A stretch of 29,497 bases of DNA, taken from the NCBI GenBank assembly GCA_964058805.1, contig CAXKVV010001776.1, positions 1 to 29,497 of the forward strand, in the 5' to 3' direction. A program made the position numbers and the translations under genes. Below, one piece after another: positions 9,965 through 21,400 of this stretch (positions within the stretch are counted from its first letter, which is position 1; each line of letters opens with the position of its first letter). The notes below the pieces were generated by a model. The model had not been told where the DNA came from, did no database searches, and saw only the letters and a program-made list of their open reading frames with translations. Origin of the DNA: Schoenoplectus triqueter (Eukaryota; Streptophyta; Magnoliopsida; Poales; Cyperaceae).

Positions 9965-12394
9965 TCAGAATCGTGGTGGTGAATATTACGGTCGCTTTGA
10001 CGGCTCGGGAGAGCAACGTCCAGGGCCTTTTGCTAAATTCTTGGAGGATAATGGGATTGTGCCACAGTATACAATGCCGGGTTCACCGGCAATGAACGGT
10101 GTAGCTGAAAGACGCAATCAAACATTAATGGAGATGGTGCGAAACATGATTTCTCATACCTCGCTTCCATTGAACCTCTGGGGAGAAACACTTAAGACAG
10201 CAGCATACATTTTAAATCGGGTACCGACTAAGGCAGCAAACAAAACTCCGTATGAGTTATGGACTGAACGAAAACCTAGTCTCCAACATTTTAGAATTTG
10301 GGGTTGTCCAGCTGAAACTTGGCCTTATAGGCCACAAGAGAAAACGTTTGATGAAATGACTGTTAGCTGTTATTTTATCGGATATGCAGAAAGGTTCCGT
10401 GGGTATAAATTTTATGATCCCACTAATAGAATAATTTTTGAGATAAATACAGTTAAGTTCTTTGAGGATGTTATGGTTCAAAGAGGAAATACAAATCAAT
10501 TTGTCTTTGAAGAATCACAAGATTCTCTTATGCGAGAGACACCAACATCGGTACCAATTGTAATAAGGATATCTGGAGACTCATTGGTTCCTGAATTCAC
10601 ATCTGTGGTGAATGAATCTATAGTCAATGAACCTCTAGAAATAGAAGAGAATCTGAAACAAAACAATGTTGATGTTGATGAGGACCTATACCACCTCAAG
10701 AACCTCAAGAAGTTGTGCCTTTAAGACGGTCCACCAGAGAGAGAAGAAGCGCAATATCTAATGATTATATTGTGTTCCTTTAAGAAAATAAATTCAACAT
10801 TGACATGATGGAGGATGATCCCGTTACTCTACGTCAGGTTTTAGAAAGTGTGAATTCTCACAAATGAACTAAAGTCATGGATGAATAAATAAAGTCAATG
10901 TATGATAACAAAGTCTGGGATATCGTCCCTTTACCTGAAGGTGTGAAGCCTATTGGTTGTAAATGGATATTTAAGACAAAAAAGAATTCAGAAGGTAATG
11001 TGAAAAGATATAAAGCACGACTAGTTGCTAAGTGATTTACACAGAAAGAAGGTATTGACTTTACGGAAATTTTCTCGTCTGTGTCAACGAAAGATTCTTT
11101 TAGAATTATCATGGCTTTAGTAGCACACTTTGACCTTGAGTTACATCAGATGGACGTTAAGACTGCATTTCTCAATGGCGATATTGATGAATGCATTTAT
11201 ATGTCGCAACCACCGAATTATGAGTCTAATGACTCGAAACAGATGGTTTGCAAATTAAAAAAGTCTATCTATGGACTCAAATAAGCGTCTCGTCAGTGGT
11301 ATTTTAAATTTCATCAAGTAATTATCTCATTCGGATTTGAGCAAAATTTGGTGGATGAATGTATATATCACAAGTTCAGTGAGAGTAAGTTTGTATTTCT
11401 GGTTTTATATGTCGATGACATATTACTTGCCAGTAACGATAAAAATATGATGCATGAAATCAAGAAATTTCTTTTCAAACATTTTGACATGAAAGATCTT
11501 GACGAAGTATCATATGTGTTAAGTCTTAAAATACACAGAGATCGAAATAAAGATATTTTAGGACTTTCACAACAAGCATATATCGATAAAGTTCTCAAGC
11601 GATATGTTATGGAAAATTATAAACCAGGAAATACCCCTGTTGCTAAATGAGACAAGTTTAGTCTTGATCAGTGCCCAAAAACAGAACTCGAGAAAATAGA
11701 AATGCAACAGATTTCATATGCTTCCTTAATAGGAAGTCTTATGTATGCTCAAGTGTGTACGCGTTCAGATATTACGTATATCACAGGAATGCTTGGTCGC
11801 TATCTCAGTAATCCTGATATGAATCACTGGAAATCAGCCAAAAGGGTACTAAGGTACTTGCAAAGAACGAAGAATCACATATTAACATATCGGCGATCAG
11901 ACAAGCTTGAGGTCATTGGGTATACTGATTCCGACTTTGCGGGTTGTGTGGATAGCCTAAAGTCAACATCCGGTTATATTTTTATGTTGGCTGGAGGAGC
12001 TATTTCTTGGAGGAGTGCAAAGCAATCCATGATTGCCTCCTCCACCATGGCAGCCGAATTCATTGCGTGTTTTGAGGCATCGAACCATGGAATATGGCTA
12101 AGGAACTTTATCACCGGGCTGCGCATTGTGGATACTATTAAGTTACCACTTAAGTTATATTGTGATAATAGTTCAGCAGTGCTGTATTCTAACAACAACA
12201 GGAGCTCGTCAAAATCCAAACATATCGACATTAAGTTCCTTGCTGTGAATGAGAGAGTTCAGAGTGAACTTATAAGTATTGAGCATATTGGTACTGTTTT
12301 CATGCTAGCAGATCCACTGATTAAGGGATTGATACCCAAACAGTTTCATGAGCATGTCGCTCACATGAGTATATATATTACAGAGGATTATTAG
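9965..12394 (+). pseudogene. Copia pol remnant: partial integrase, reverse transcriptase, RNase H
   Basis: Polyprotein that would integrate and reverse-transcribe the element. Visible in order: the C-terminal part of the integrase core (about 9965-10250, with the conserved [12 protein letters not shown] holding the catalytic Glu, but the first catalytic Asp region deleted); the downstream Copia region ending near 10724 by a frame break; reverse transcriptase (about 10890-11650) with HQMDVKTAFLNGDI and the active-site LYVDDILLA near 11407; and RNase H (11702-12394) with YTDSDFAGCVDSLKSTSGY. Disruptions seen: a frame break near 10724, and in-frame stops near 11034 (TGA), 11282 (TAA) and 11648 (TGA). 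Non-functional. Confidence 0.93.
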
Positions 12395-12817
12395 GTTGAG
12401 TGGGAGTTTGTACTTATATTTCTTTTTTTATGTTTTATATGATATTTTTTTTCAGATATCATGCAGTAGTTCTTATATGATATTCTGTGATTTCGTATGT
12501 ATCATGCAGTTATTCAGTTATTTAGTTATTCAGTTTTATATACACTCTGAGCTTATAATCGACCTCAAATTCAGATTGATTAAGGTGATCAAATTGAAAA
12601 TAGGTATGTGGATCACATTTCATGTAATTTTCAAACTACACATCCCCTTCATGATTCATGTCATTCAGTTTAGTTTCGTTTTATGAGACGAATACTGCAT
12701 AAGTCCTTATAAATATGATTGATGGACGGAATTGGATAATGACATAAAAGATTATGACAGCACAGTTAAGAGTACTCAATTCAGTATATATATATATATT
12801 TTAGATACATATAGCTC
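12395..12817 (+). other. Copia 3' untranslated spacer
   Basis: Lies between the RNase H stop and the purine tract. T-rich, with Phe/Ile-rich chance frames that have no family features. Confidence 0.7.
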
Positions 12818-12828
12818 AAGTGGGAGAT
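12818..12828 (+). promoter_or_regulatory. Polypurine tract
   Basis: AAGTGGGAGAT immediately before the right LTR. The AAGTGGGAGA core is the usual plant Copia second-strand primer site. Confidence 0.85.
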
Positions 12829-13488
12829 TGTTGAAATTAATTATTATTAATTACAACATGTATGGGCTTATATGTAATAAATATATATTATATAATGGAC
12901 TGACAAATTATACCCATAATGAAGTGATCAAATTCTGTATCGGATTTATTATATGTCATGAGAAATAGACCCTTTAATTTGTAGAATGCGTATTAATGAC
13001 TTTATGATTTAGTGATGGTCTGAATTATATAAAGTCTGGTAATAATACAATTATGCTATTGGTCCCTGGAGAACACAACTATAGACAGCTTTCTGATTAA
13101 GCAGTGAACCCGTTAAGAGAGAGAGAATCTGGATCCAATATGGACCCGTTAAGACATAACTGCACTCAGTTGTATGGGCGTCCATATATATGGAGGGATA
13201 CTATTGGTTTTAAAAATACGATTCTGATCACTCCCCACTTTCTGCCACCCTTTCGTTTCCAACAGATCCATCTCTCTCTCTTTTAACATAGTTCCAGAAG
13301 AGAAGAAACTGTCTGACGCCGGTCCTCTCAATCACTCCATCGGATTAGAGGAAAATCACTGGAAGGCTGAAGAAATCTGGTGATCAACGAGGTTATGTTT
13401 TTCTAAAAGACAGACAGCATGAATTAAGATAACTTAATTTATATTTAAAATTCACTAAAAAATTATGATGACAATCAGTAAATATCTA
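12829..13488 (+). repeat. Right LTR of the Copia element
   Basis: Begins TGTTGAAATTAATTATTATT and runs parallel to the left LTR. Its last bases are AATATCTA, then the target duplication, so the terminal ACA present in the left LTR is absent. Scattered substitutions and small indels separate it from the left copy. Confidence 0.93.
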
Positions 13489-13665
13489 CCTTCATCATTA
13501 CTATTGTGGCACTTGCTACTACTGACGGAGGCAGCCCCGGGTGGTTGCTGAATGATTTGAATATAGGCACATGAATTACTGCTTTTGGAAGCTGGCAACT
13601 ATTTCTGGCTTGAATTTTGTTCTGTAGATAATCTTCGCTAGGAAGTACAAGTTAAAGGAGGCAAT
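13489..13665 (+). pseudogene. NPF: NPF transporter pseudogene, C-terminal remnant beyond the Copia insertion
   Basis: Starting at the right target duplication, the frame reads FIITIVALATTDGGSPGWLL, NDLNI, then shifts by one base to HMNYCFWKLATISGLNFVL, a stop, and FARKYKLKE. This corresponds to the last helices and tail of NPF proteins (family pattern GW..DNLN..HLDYFYWLLA). Removing the retrotransposon and one CCTTC joins LSS to FIITIV in frame with the sequence before 9098. The one-base shift at about 13568 and the stop near 13626 show the gene was or became non-functional. Confidence 0.85.
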
Positions 13666-13671
13666 TTTATT

Positions 13672-14062
13672 AAAACTACCAGGAGCACGAAATTCCTCCG
13701 TAATTTTATCTCAAAAAATATATCAAATGATCTTTAAACTTTAATTTATCACTCTTATTAAATTATTCATATTAAAATCTTGTGTGCTATAAAAATTTGA
13801 GGTGTTTCGAGTTTTCTAAGTCGCTTTTTTTAATTTTTGAAAATAATATATAAATATTGAATATTTTATTATTATTTTTAGAGTTGATTTTCAAAAATTG
13901 AAAAGTGCGACTTAGAAAACTCAAAACGCCTCAAATTTTTGTATCCAATAAGATTTCAATATGAAGGATTTAATGAGAGTGATAAATTAAAATTTGATGA
14001 TCATTTGATATATTTTTTTGAGCTAAGATCATGGAAGGGTTCCATACTCCTAGGAGCACGCT
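13672..14062. mobile_element. Hairpin MITE, family A, copy 2
   Basis: Inverted arms over almost the full length. The left arm has CTCAAAAAATATATCAAATG at about 13710 and the right arm its complement near 13998-14020. A second pair is TTGAGGTGTTTCGAGTTTTC (13797) against GAAAACTCAAAACGCCTCAA (13916). Inner sequence matches copy 1 at 4567. AGGAGCACG occurs at both outer ends in direct orientation; it could be a 9-bp target duplication, but alignment of the arms suggests it is part of a variable palindromic tip. Confidence 0.8.
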
Positions 14063-14066
14063 AGAT

Positions 14067-14086
14067 TTACTATATATATAGTAAAG
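14067..14086. repeat. Perfect palindrome between two MITEs
   Basis: TTTACTATATATATAGTAAA, a 20-base palindrome lying exactly between family A copies 2 and 3. Confidence 0.8.
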
Positions 14087-14089
14087 ATA

Positions 14090-14299
14090 CCGTGAGTTTA
14101 AACTCACGGAAGTCTTCCATGAGTTTAACTCAAAAAATATATCAAATTATTTTTAAATTTTAATTTATCATTCTCATTAAATTCTTTATATGAAAATTTT
14201 ATGGGATGCAAAAATTTAGAATGTTTTGAGTTTTTTAAGTTATGATTTTTAATTTTTGAAAATCAGCTCTAAAAATAATAAAAAAATATTTAATATTTG
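14090..14299. mobile_element. Hairpin MITE, family A, copy 3 (one arm only)
   Basis: Starts with the palindromic tip CCGTGAGTTTAAACTCACGG and continues GAAGTCTTCCATGAGTTTAA, closely matching the left arm of copy 1 up to the loop (AATCAGCTCTAAAAATAATA). The second arm is missing, so the copy is truncated at the loop. Confidence 0.78.
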
Positions 14300-14371
14300 T
14301 GCTTTATAAAGCACATTAGCACATCTCTCTCTCTCTATATATATAGTCCGACTATGGTGCTTTACAAAGCA
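14300..14371. repeat. Paired short palindromes
   Basis: GTGCTTTATAAAGCAC near 14300 and GTGCTTTACAAAGCAC near 14355 are two near-identical 16-base palindromes about 55 bases apart, separated by CT and TA microsatellite sequence. They may be tips of further foldback elements. Confidence 0.6.
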
Positions 14372-14717
14372 CAGAGATGTTGTTTGTTTTGCGCTTTATT
14401 TTTAATTTCAAGTCAGAAATAATGGATTTGAACCGTTCAATATAATATTCATATCAAAATCTATTAGTAAACAAAATTTTATATTTTTATAAATTTTTTG
14501 CTATTTTTTCTGATGATGAGAAAATGATTTGATCTAAGAATTCTAGTTCATTCAAAAGTGACGGTTTTTTCCCTATCCAAAAAAATAACAAATGAATTCC
14601 AAAAATATAAAATTTAGTTTACCAATAGATTTTGATATGGAGATTAGATTTAGCGTTTAGATCGATCATTTCTGACTTAAAATTAATAATAGAGCGCAAA
14701 GTACACAACGCTCTTGT
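14368..14717. mobile_element. Hairpin MITE, family B
   Basis: Inverted arms: TTTTGCGCTTTATTTTTAAT and TTCAAGTCAGAAAT near 14388-14421 mirror ATTTCTGACTTAAAATTAAT and AGAGCGCAAAGTACACAACG near 14668-14710. The arms extend over much of the length (ATCTATTAGTAAACAAAATT against the complement near 14615). Non-coding. Confidence 0.75.
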
Positions 14718-14720
14718 AGT

Positions 14721-14901
14721 GAAATATCTTTGAAAATTAAATCTTATTTTTTATTGAAATTATTTGTTATTTTTTAAAAGGGTACAAAATTTATTGATCT
14801 AACGATTTCTGCACCATACAAAATTAGTGATTCTGTACCCATCTAAAAAATAGTGAAAAAAATAAAAAATATATAAAATTTGATTTTCAAAGATGTTTTC
14901 A
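14721..14901. mobile_element. Short hairpin element, possible MITE family C
   Basis: GAAATATCTTTGAAAATTAA at 14721 is the inverted counterpart of TTGATTTTCAAAGATGTTTT near 14880, and GGGTACAAAATT pairs with a GTACCC-containing segment around 14836. It abuts family B directly, so it may be a separate small element or a nested piece. Confidence 0.55.
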
Positions 14902-15466
14902 TAAAAAGATCATGTTCAACAATTTAAATCAACCGTTTAGACTTTCAAATTCGAGATATGAATACAAAACACAAAAGATTTTGCTTCATAAAACACACTC
15001 TCTCCATATATATATTTCCTTTTTATGGCGCATAAACAGACAAGTCGGGTACTGAAAATTTTATAGGGATGAAAACGTGTAATTAACGAATAGATTATTT
15101 TAAAAAGATAAGTACCGTTTAAGGACGGATCTGTTTGGTTTCTTCGGTTACTGATCTTGCTATCCTCAGCTATAATAACAACAATACATGTATGAACAAT
15201 GAGAAATATTTTATGAAGGTGATATGTAGAACATCCACTTCTTGTGTGAATCGCAATTTCCTCGTAGACCCTCAGCTTATATATAGCCATAACTTTATGA
15301 TATACAGTGATAACTTTGTTACTTCTATATATTAAAGGCTGCTATTTGGTATCAGGAAATCTAATCCAGTAATTACAAGGCAAATTGACGACAAGCTGAC
15401 AATAATAAATGCAGATCATCATTCACAAAAAAAATGTTTTTTCCCCGTATATCACTTTTAGTGAAA
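14902..15466. other. Spacer at the 3' side of the receptor kinase gene
   Basis: AT-rich. The right part must contain the 3' UTR of the minus-strand receptor gene, though no convincing polyadenylation signal is visible. Two overlapping chance frames (about 14937-15335) show no family features. Confidence 0.5.
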
Positions 15467-18400
15467 TCACCAATCAGAATCATCACTACGGCGAGAAGAA
15501 CTCAAATCACCACCCATTCTCTTGCTAATACTGGTTCTCTGCACACATCTAACAAGTGATTGCACCACCTCTGACATAGTTGGCCTAAACTCTGGTTCTG
15601 TCTGCATTAAGAGAAGAAACAGAGAAAAATTAAAGGCTTTAAATATATCGTACATGTCATCTTCTCTTACTTTATTTTAAATTCCTTAGCTAACCCTTTT
15701 TCATATCTTGTGAAAAGATGAACATAATGCATAGTAGCTTCAGCAAACTTTTTACATAAAAGGGTATGAATGGGTATCCGAGATAGTTTTTGTTTTGCAA
15801 GACATTTGTGTTGAAACTCTAATATCATGAAAATACCATTAATTTTTTTTATATATCCTGGTGATGGTAAATACCAGTACACAAACCATAGGCTTATATA
15901 CGGAAGATGTTTACCTGGACACAGAGAGCAATGACATCAGCAAATCGGGACACGGACTTGGGGGGATAAAGACCACGTAGAGAAGGATCCACCATCTGTG
16001 ACAATCCATCAATATCATGCAGATGTTGAACTGCCCATTTTGCCAATAACTGTTCTTCAGCTGGCCTTGAACTACAAAAAACAACATTAATAAATTTTAT
16101 ATTGAAATGCAAACCTAGAAAAAATGGTCTTATAATTGTATACACAAAGGCATATGCAGGTAAACAAAAAACAAAAGGTAAATGTTTTATGTTCACTGTT
16201 CTATTTAGTTTCTTTAGTGTACACAAGAATTATAATTAAATAGAACACTTGAGCTATTACAAACGAAAAGCACAAGGCACATAAGACTTGCATCGCAAAT
16301 TCCAACATTTTTTGTAGAAATAATGCATTTTTACTTTGTTTTGCTAACAAATTCATATTTTGCTCCATGTTGAAGGAGCTTAAAAACTTATTTGCTTACT
16401 TATCATAGGGCTTGCGGCCAGTTAAAAGCTCCAGCATGACAATTCCAAAACTGTAAACATCACTCTTCATAGTGTAAACAGATGGCACAACACATTCTGG
16501 TGCTCCATAACCTGGTCCTAGATTCTCACTTGTATCCTGACATGAATAAGCACATGACTAATTAATTTCTATAGCATTGCATTGTATAAATTAGTCATCC
16601 AGACAAAAGCTGTGGAGAGGGGAAGTACCAGAACTAGGTAAAATACTACAGAAAAAGCTTAACCATCACATTCAAGCTGAGATTTGAAATACTGTCAGTG
16701 TAACCACATTTAACCCATCGTTTCTTTTCTTTATTGTTAATGCCTTCCTTTTAGTCAAGAAAAATTAGTTTAATGTGAGATTTCCCACGTTTCCATAATG
16801 TAGTTCAGGTTTACACTCTTCGCCCAACGGGAATGTTAGCATCTGAGCAATCATTTATCAACAAGATAGAATCTTTCTGTCTACAAATGTAAACTGAAAT
16901 ACAAATGCGAAAGAATGAAAGTGTAATTATTATACCTCGTAGAAAACTGCAAGACCACAGTCTGCCAGGTGGGGGTTAAGCTCTGAATCAAGTAAAATAT
17001 TTGATGATTTTATGTTCTTGTGCATTATTGATGGTGAACACACTTCATGCAGGTATCTAATAAAATAATATCAATAAATAACAACAACAAAGAGCAACAA
17101 AGATAAAAATAGACTGAAAGAATAAAATATAAAAATGGGCTCACTCTAAAGCACGGGCCGTTCCAAGGGCAATGCGAACACGAGTGTCCCAAGTGAGAGG
17201 CTTGCTGTAATCATCAGAAAGGTGTAGATATTCATGTAGGGAGCCATTTCTCTGAAATTCGTACACCAACAGGTGGTAACCGGGTTCGGAGCAGTACCCA
17301 ACAAGCTCTAAGAGATTTGGATGATGCAGCTTGGTGATGTCTGTGATTATCTCCATGAACTCATAGGAGCTCCCTCGTGCAAAGTTCATTGTGTCAATTT
17401 TCTTCACGGCCAACAGCTGGACACAAGAAATGGACATATTATACCATTGGTAGCTTACCTCTTTCTTCCCAATAAAATCCATGACTGGTTCGGCAGCAGA
17501 TAATTGAGGCTAAATTGGATTTGAACTGATGGTTACTAGCATAGCTAATGATTTAAAGAAAGTAAGGATCAAACTTAAGTTCCATTGCATTATTAATGAT
17601 AGAAACGCCCCTGTATGTCCATTCAAATCTCAATAAGTCATCAAATTGGCAATCAAGCCTATGTTTAACCCACAAGAGTAAAATTGATTTTCCAATAATA
17701 TATAGTTAATTCAAGTTCTGTCAACCTGAAGACATGAATAAACATATTATCATGCCAGTTAGGTAGCATCCCATCTGATACATGTTGGTGTTCCCACTTA
17801 TACAAGAATCTAGGATGATGTCATCCTTTCAAAAATTATTTTACAAATCAATGCATATAAGACCAAACAATAAAAATGTGTACCCTTCCATCTTCAAATT
17901 TGGCCTTGAAAACACGGCCAATGGTTCCTTGGCCAACAAGCCTGGTCGAGCTGAAGCTTCCAGTTGCCAGCTGGAGATCAGAGAGAGGATATGATGTGGC
18001 AGTGATTGGCTCAGTGCTCCTTTTTGAGTGGTATTTGACTGCAAACTCGCTAACACTCGCATCAGTGGATGATCGTCGTGGATCAATTGGTGGTGGCTTT
18101 ATCATGCCAAATGAAGAGGAAGATTGAATTGGTTTCATGTCTATTACTGCATGACAAACTCATATGTTTAGAATAAACAACACAAGTACCTGGGTGAGTA
18201 AAGAATCATTAAAATTTGATTTTTGATACACATTATACTGCCTGCATTCTGTGGCACCGGTGTGAGTTTGGAACCCCCCCCCCCCCCCCCCCAACACACC
18301 CTCAAAAAACCTATTTACCAAGACTCAGTGATGCAAGACAGGTGAAAAGTGACAATCAATTCCAGAATTGAGGGTTGCTATTGAGCTTAAAAATGAGGTT

Positions 18401-21400
18401 ACGTTGCAACTTGCAGGTGCAGTGAATATCATTGATTGACAAGGGGAAAAAAACACCTTTATCATTAGCAACAAGAGGGGTGAAGGAACGGTTATTACTG
18501 AGTTGGTCATCCATGTAATGTGACCGCCCATCCAAATAATGTGAGGAAGATGACTTGTTCTTCTTAATAAGGGAAAGCAAAAGCACCACAAGTGCCAGCA
18601 CAGCTATCACAATCAGAGCTATTGCTACACCGTTCACCTTTGAGAATCCACTGTTGGACCCATTGTCCCTTCCTGAACCCAGATTGCTGCTCGACGCCTT
18701 CTCCATGCCAGCTGGTGCTGTGCCAGTTGACCATGAATTTCCCCCAAGCCTTAAAAAACTGAGATCAGTATCAAATCTTTCAAGAAAATTCTTTAGTTTT
18801 ATCAGCTCCATTGATTAGGATGACTTCTATATATTCCTTCATAGTGATTTTTTTATGCATCTAATTATCAGGATACTAGTATAAAACGAGACTTACTCTA
18901 TGCTATCCACACTGTTGAGCTTTTGCGGAATATATCCTGTAAACCGATTGTTTTCCAAATTTCTAGATATCACACAAATGAAAAAAAAAATAGGGTTAGG
19001 GATTGCTTATTAGATGGCATTGTAAAGAAAGTTTGAATATGTCAAAAGAAATACCAGAAACAGATTTTAGCAGTCTGAACAAGGTCTGTGTAATAACTGG
19101 TCAGGTACCAATACAGTTTAGTTTTGCACTTAGAAGCGAACTTACAGATCATTAAGAGGAAGGTTGCCAAGAACATTGATGGTACCAGTGAATTGATTGT
19201 TCTGTAGATACCTATGAAACATATATGAGTAGATTAACATATATAACCCTGCTTTTCATAAATATCCTTAAAAGAAATTAAGGCATGGTCTATAGGGATA
19301 AGGAAAATAGTATAATGTAATGGCCCTTCCCTATACACTCATGAAAAAAGAACGTTGGCTTTTCTGTACTCTTCCCATAAAACTGAAAAGAAAAAACCTG
19401 AATTCTCTGTAATCCATAGAGTGCCATTTTGGTTCATTTGAGAAAAAAGGAAACAAATAAGCTCAAATTTTGAAACAATGCTGGGTTCTTTTTGAATTAT
19501 AAATTCACAATTCAGAAATGAGAAACTTACAGAGTCTTTAGGCTCGTGAGATACTTGAAGGTCTGAGGTAGATTACCTGAGAAGCGGTTGAATGAGAGAT
19601 CCCTGATTTTACATCAAATTAATATACTTATTAGGTTGCTAAATTTGTTTAGTGTGGCGGAATTTAATCTGAAATTGTGTCACTAGCACAGACAGCATGG
19701 AAGGATCTCTAACGTAATCTCTGTGAGTTGATTCACTAATTTGCATCTTAATAATTATAGAAACCAAAAAAAATACCAGAACAGTTTGCATTACAGAACT
19801 CAAACTCATATTCAAGATCGGAAGATGCACAATGTTTGACTAGTAACCAAGGTATACACTTACAAAGTGGAGAGCTTTGGAAGTTTGCTGAACATATCAG
19901 TCAATTGCCCGCTCAGCTGATTATTTGCAACATTCCTACAAAAGTAATCAATTCCAAGTTCTTATCATCAGTCTACCAAAATAAAAAATAAAGAAACTTT
20001 TCTAAGTTATAGACAGAGTATTTTATGCAAAGATGAAAAATATAATTTTCGAAAGTAGAATAACAAAATAACTTGATTTCTATGAGGCTTCAATTGCTTT
20101 GCGTACGAAACAATTTTGCAACTTCTTCATATTGAATTGAACACCATACTTACTAGTTCTAAACTTATGAATAGAGAAGAACTCTTTGTAAACTTGCCCC
20201 TAAACAGGAAGATTTTCTTTTTAGTTTCCTGATAAGCAGGCCGATTTGCATAGTTTCTCAAAAAAAAAAGTTCTCACAAGTTCTTGAGGTCGGACATCTG
20301 TGAAATTGAATATGGCACTCCACCAGTAAATTGGTTCCTCTGAAGATTTCTGCATGTTTAGTTCAACCTTCGAAAATAAGTTCTATGAAAGAATATAAAC
20401 TTAATAAAAAAATAGGCCATCTTACAACACTGGTTTTTTGTCCTTATGAGAGGAGAGACTTACAGCTGAACCACATTTGGAGGAAGCTGGTAAGGTATAT
20501 CCCCTTTGAGGTTATTTTTGCTGACGTCACTGCACTAAGAGAAACAGAAGGAGATGAACTAAGTTTTTTATATAAATAACAAAATGATCATAATAAGAAT
20601 TAAAGTGCTACTCACAATTTAGTAACCGATGTGAGACTAGATAGCTGGTACCCAAGCTGACCATTAAGACCAAGTCCTGATAAATCTCTGATTAAATGTA
20701 GAACAAGAATTGTAAGTCACTTTGCATTAATATTGGTTTGGTGTAAAGTTTTGGTAGTTCTGTTCATGTCCCTAAGAAACTTTTTTCTATTGGAAGAACT
20801 TTCTTCACAGGAATTGTTTGGACATCAAAGTTCCAGAAAAAGAAAAATTTAGAAAAGGTCCATAACTGTTTGAGCTTTTTGTGCCTGCCTTTTACTTTCT
20901 TAAGTAACCATTCAAGATTCCTTACATTATTCTCCAACCCCCACCCCCCCCAAAAAAAAAAGAAATGTAAAAATAAATTACATCTCGGTAACAGATGAAC
21001 CGTCACAAGTGACACCTTTCCATCCATCGCCACACGGGTCACCACCACTCCTGCTCCAACCTGTCAACTGTGATGGATTGCTCATGCTACTGTACATCAC
21101 ATTCAGTGCAGATACTGCACAATAGGACATTTAATAAATACATGAAAATATTAAATATTCTAGTTGATATCCCTCACATCTTCACGTGTTTTTTATTTAC
21201 TTTTCCTCTTAGATAAGCATGCTTAACCATTAAGCTCTCCTAAATATTGTACCAACGGTTATCTCTAGATCCTGATTGCTGAGATAACACATCATGTATT
21301 TCCCTCGGAGGTTATTACAGTTTATAGACCAAATACGAATTCTCAAAAAAAAAAGGCTGGATTACAATAACATTTGTAATAATGTCTTTGTTTTAGTTCA

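Larger units (their letters stand above)
9098..13488 (+). mobile_element. Ty1/Copia LTR retrotransposon, internally deleted, inserted in the NPF pseudogene
   Basis: Two ~660-bp direct LTRs (9098-9759 and 12829-13488) flank a 3.07-kb interior. An initiator-Met-type primer site follows the left LTR, a purine tract precedes the right LTR, and CCTTC flanks both ends. The interior encodes integrase then reverse transcriptase then RNase H, the Copia order. Gag, protease and the N-terminal half of integrase are missing: about 200 non-coding bases after the primer site lead straight into late integrase. Several stop codons and frame breaks disrupt pol, so the copy is defective. Orientation is the same as the NPF pseudogene. 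The LTRs differ at 8 of about the first 100 bases, so the insertion is not recent. Confidence 0.95.

Noticed and set aside
12396..12968. Two hydrophobic frames after Copia RNase H
   Set aside because: Low-complexity Phe/Ile/Tyr-rich chance translations of AT-rich DNA; the second runs into the right LTR.
13680..14061. AGGAGCACG at both ends of MITE copy 2 as a certain 9-bp target duplication
   Set aside because: When the arms are aligned the repeated string falls inside a palindromic tip, so it may be part of the element; kept only as an alternative.
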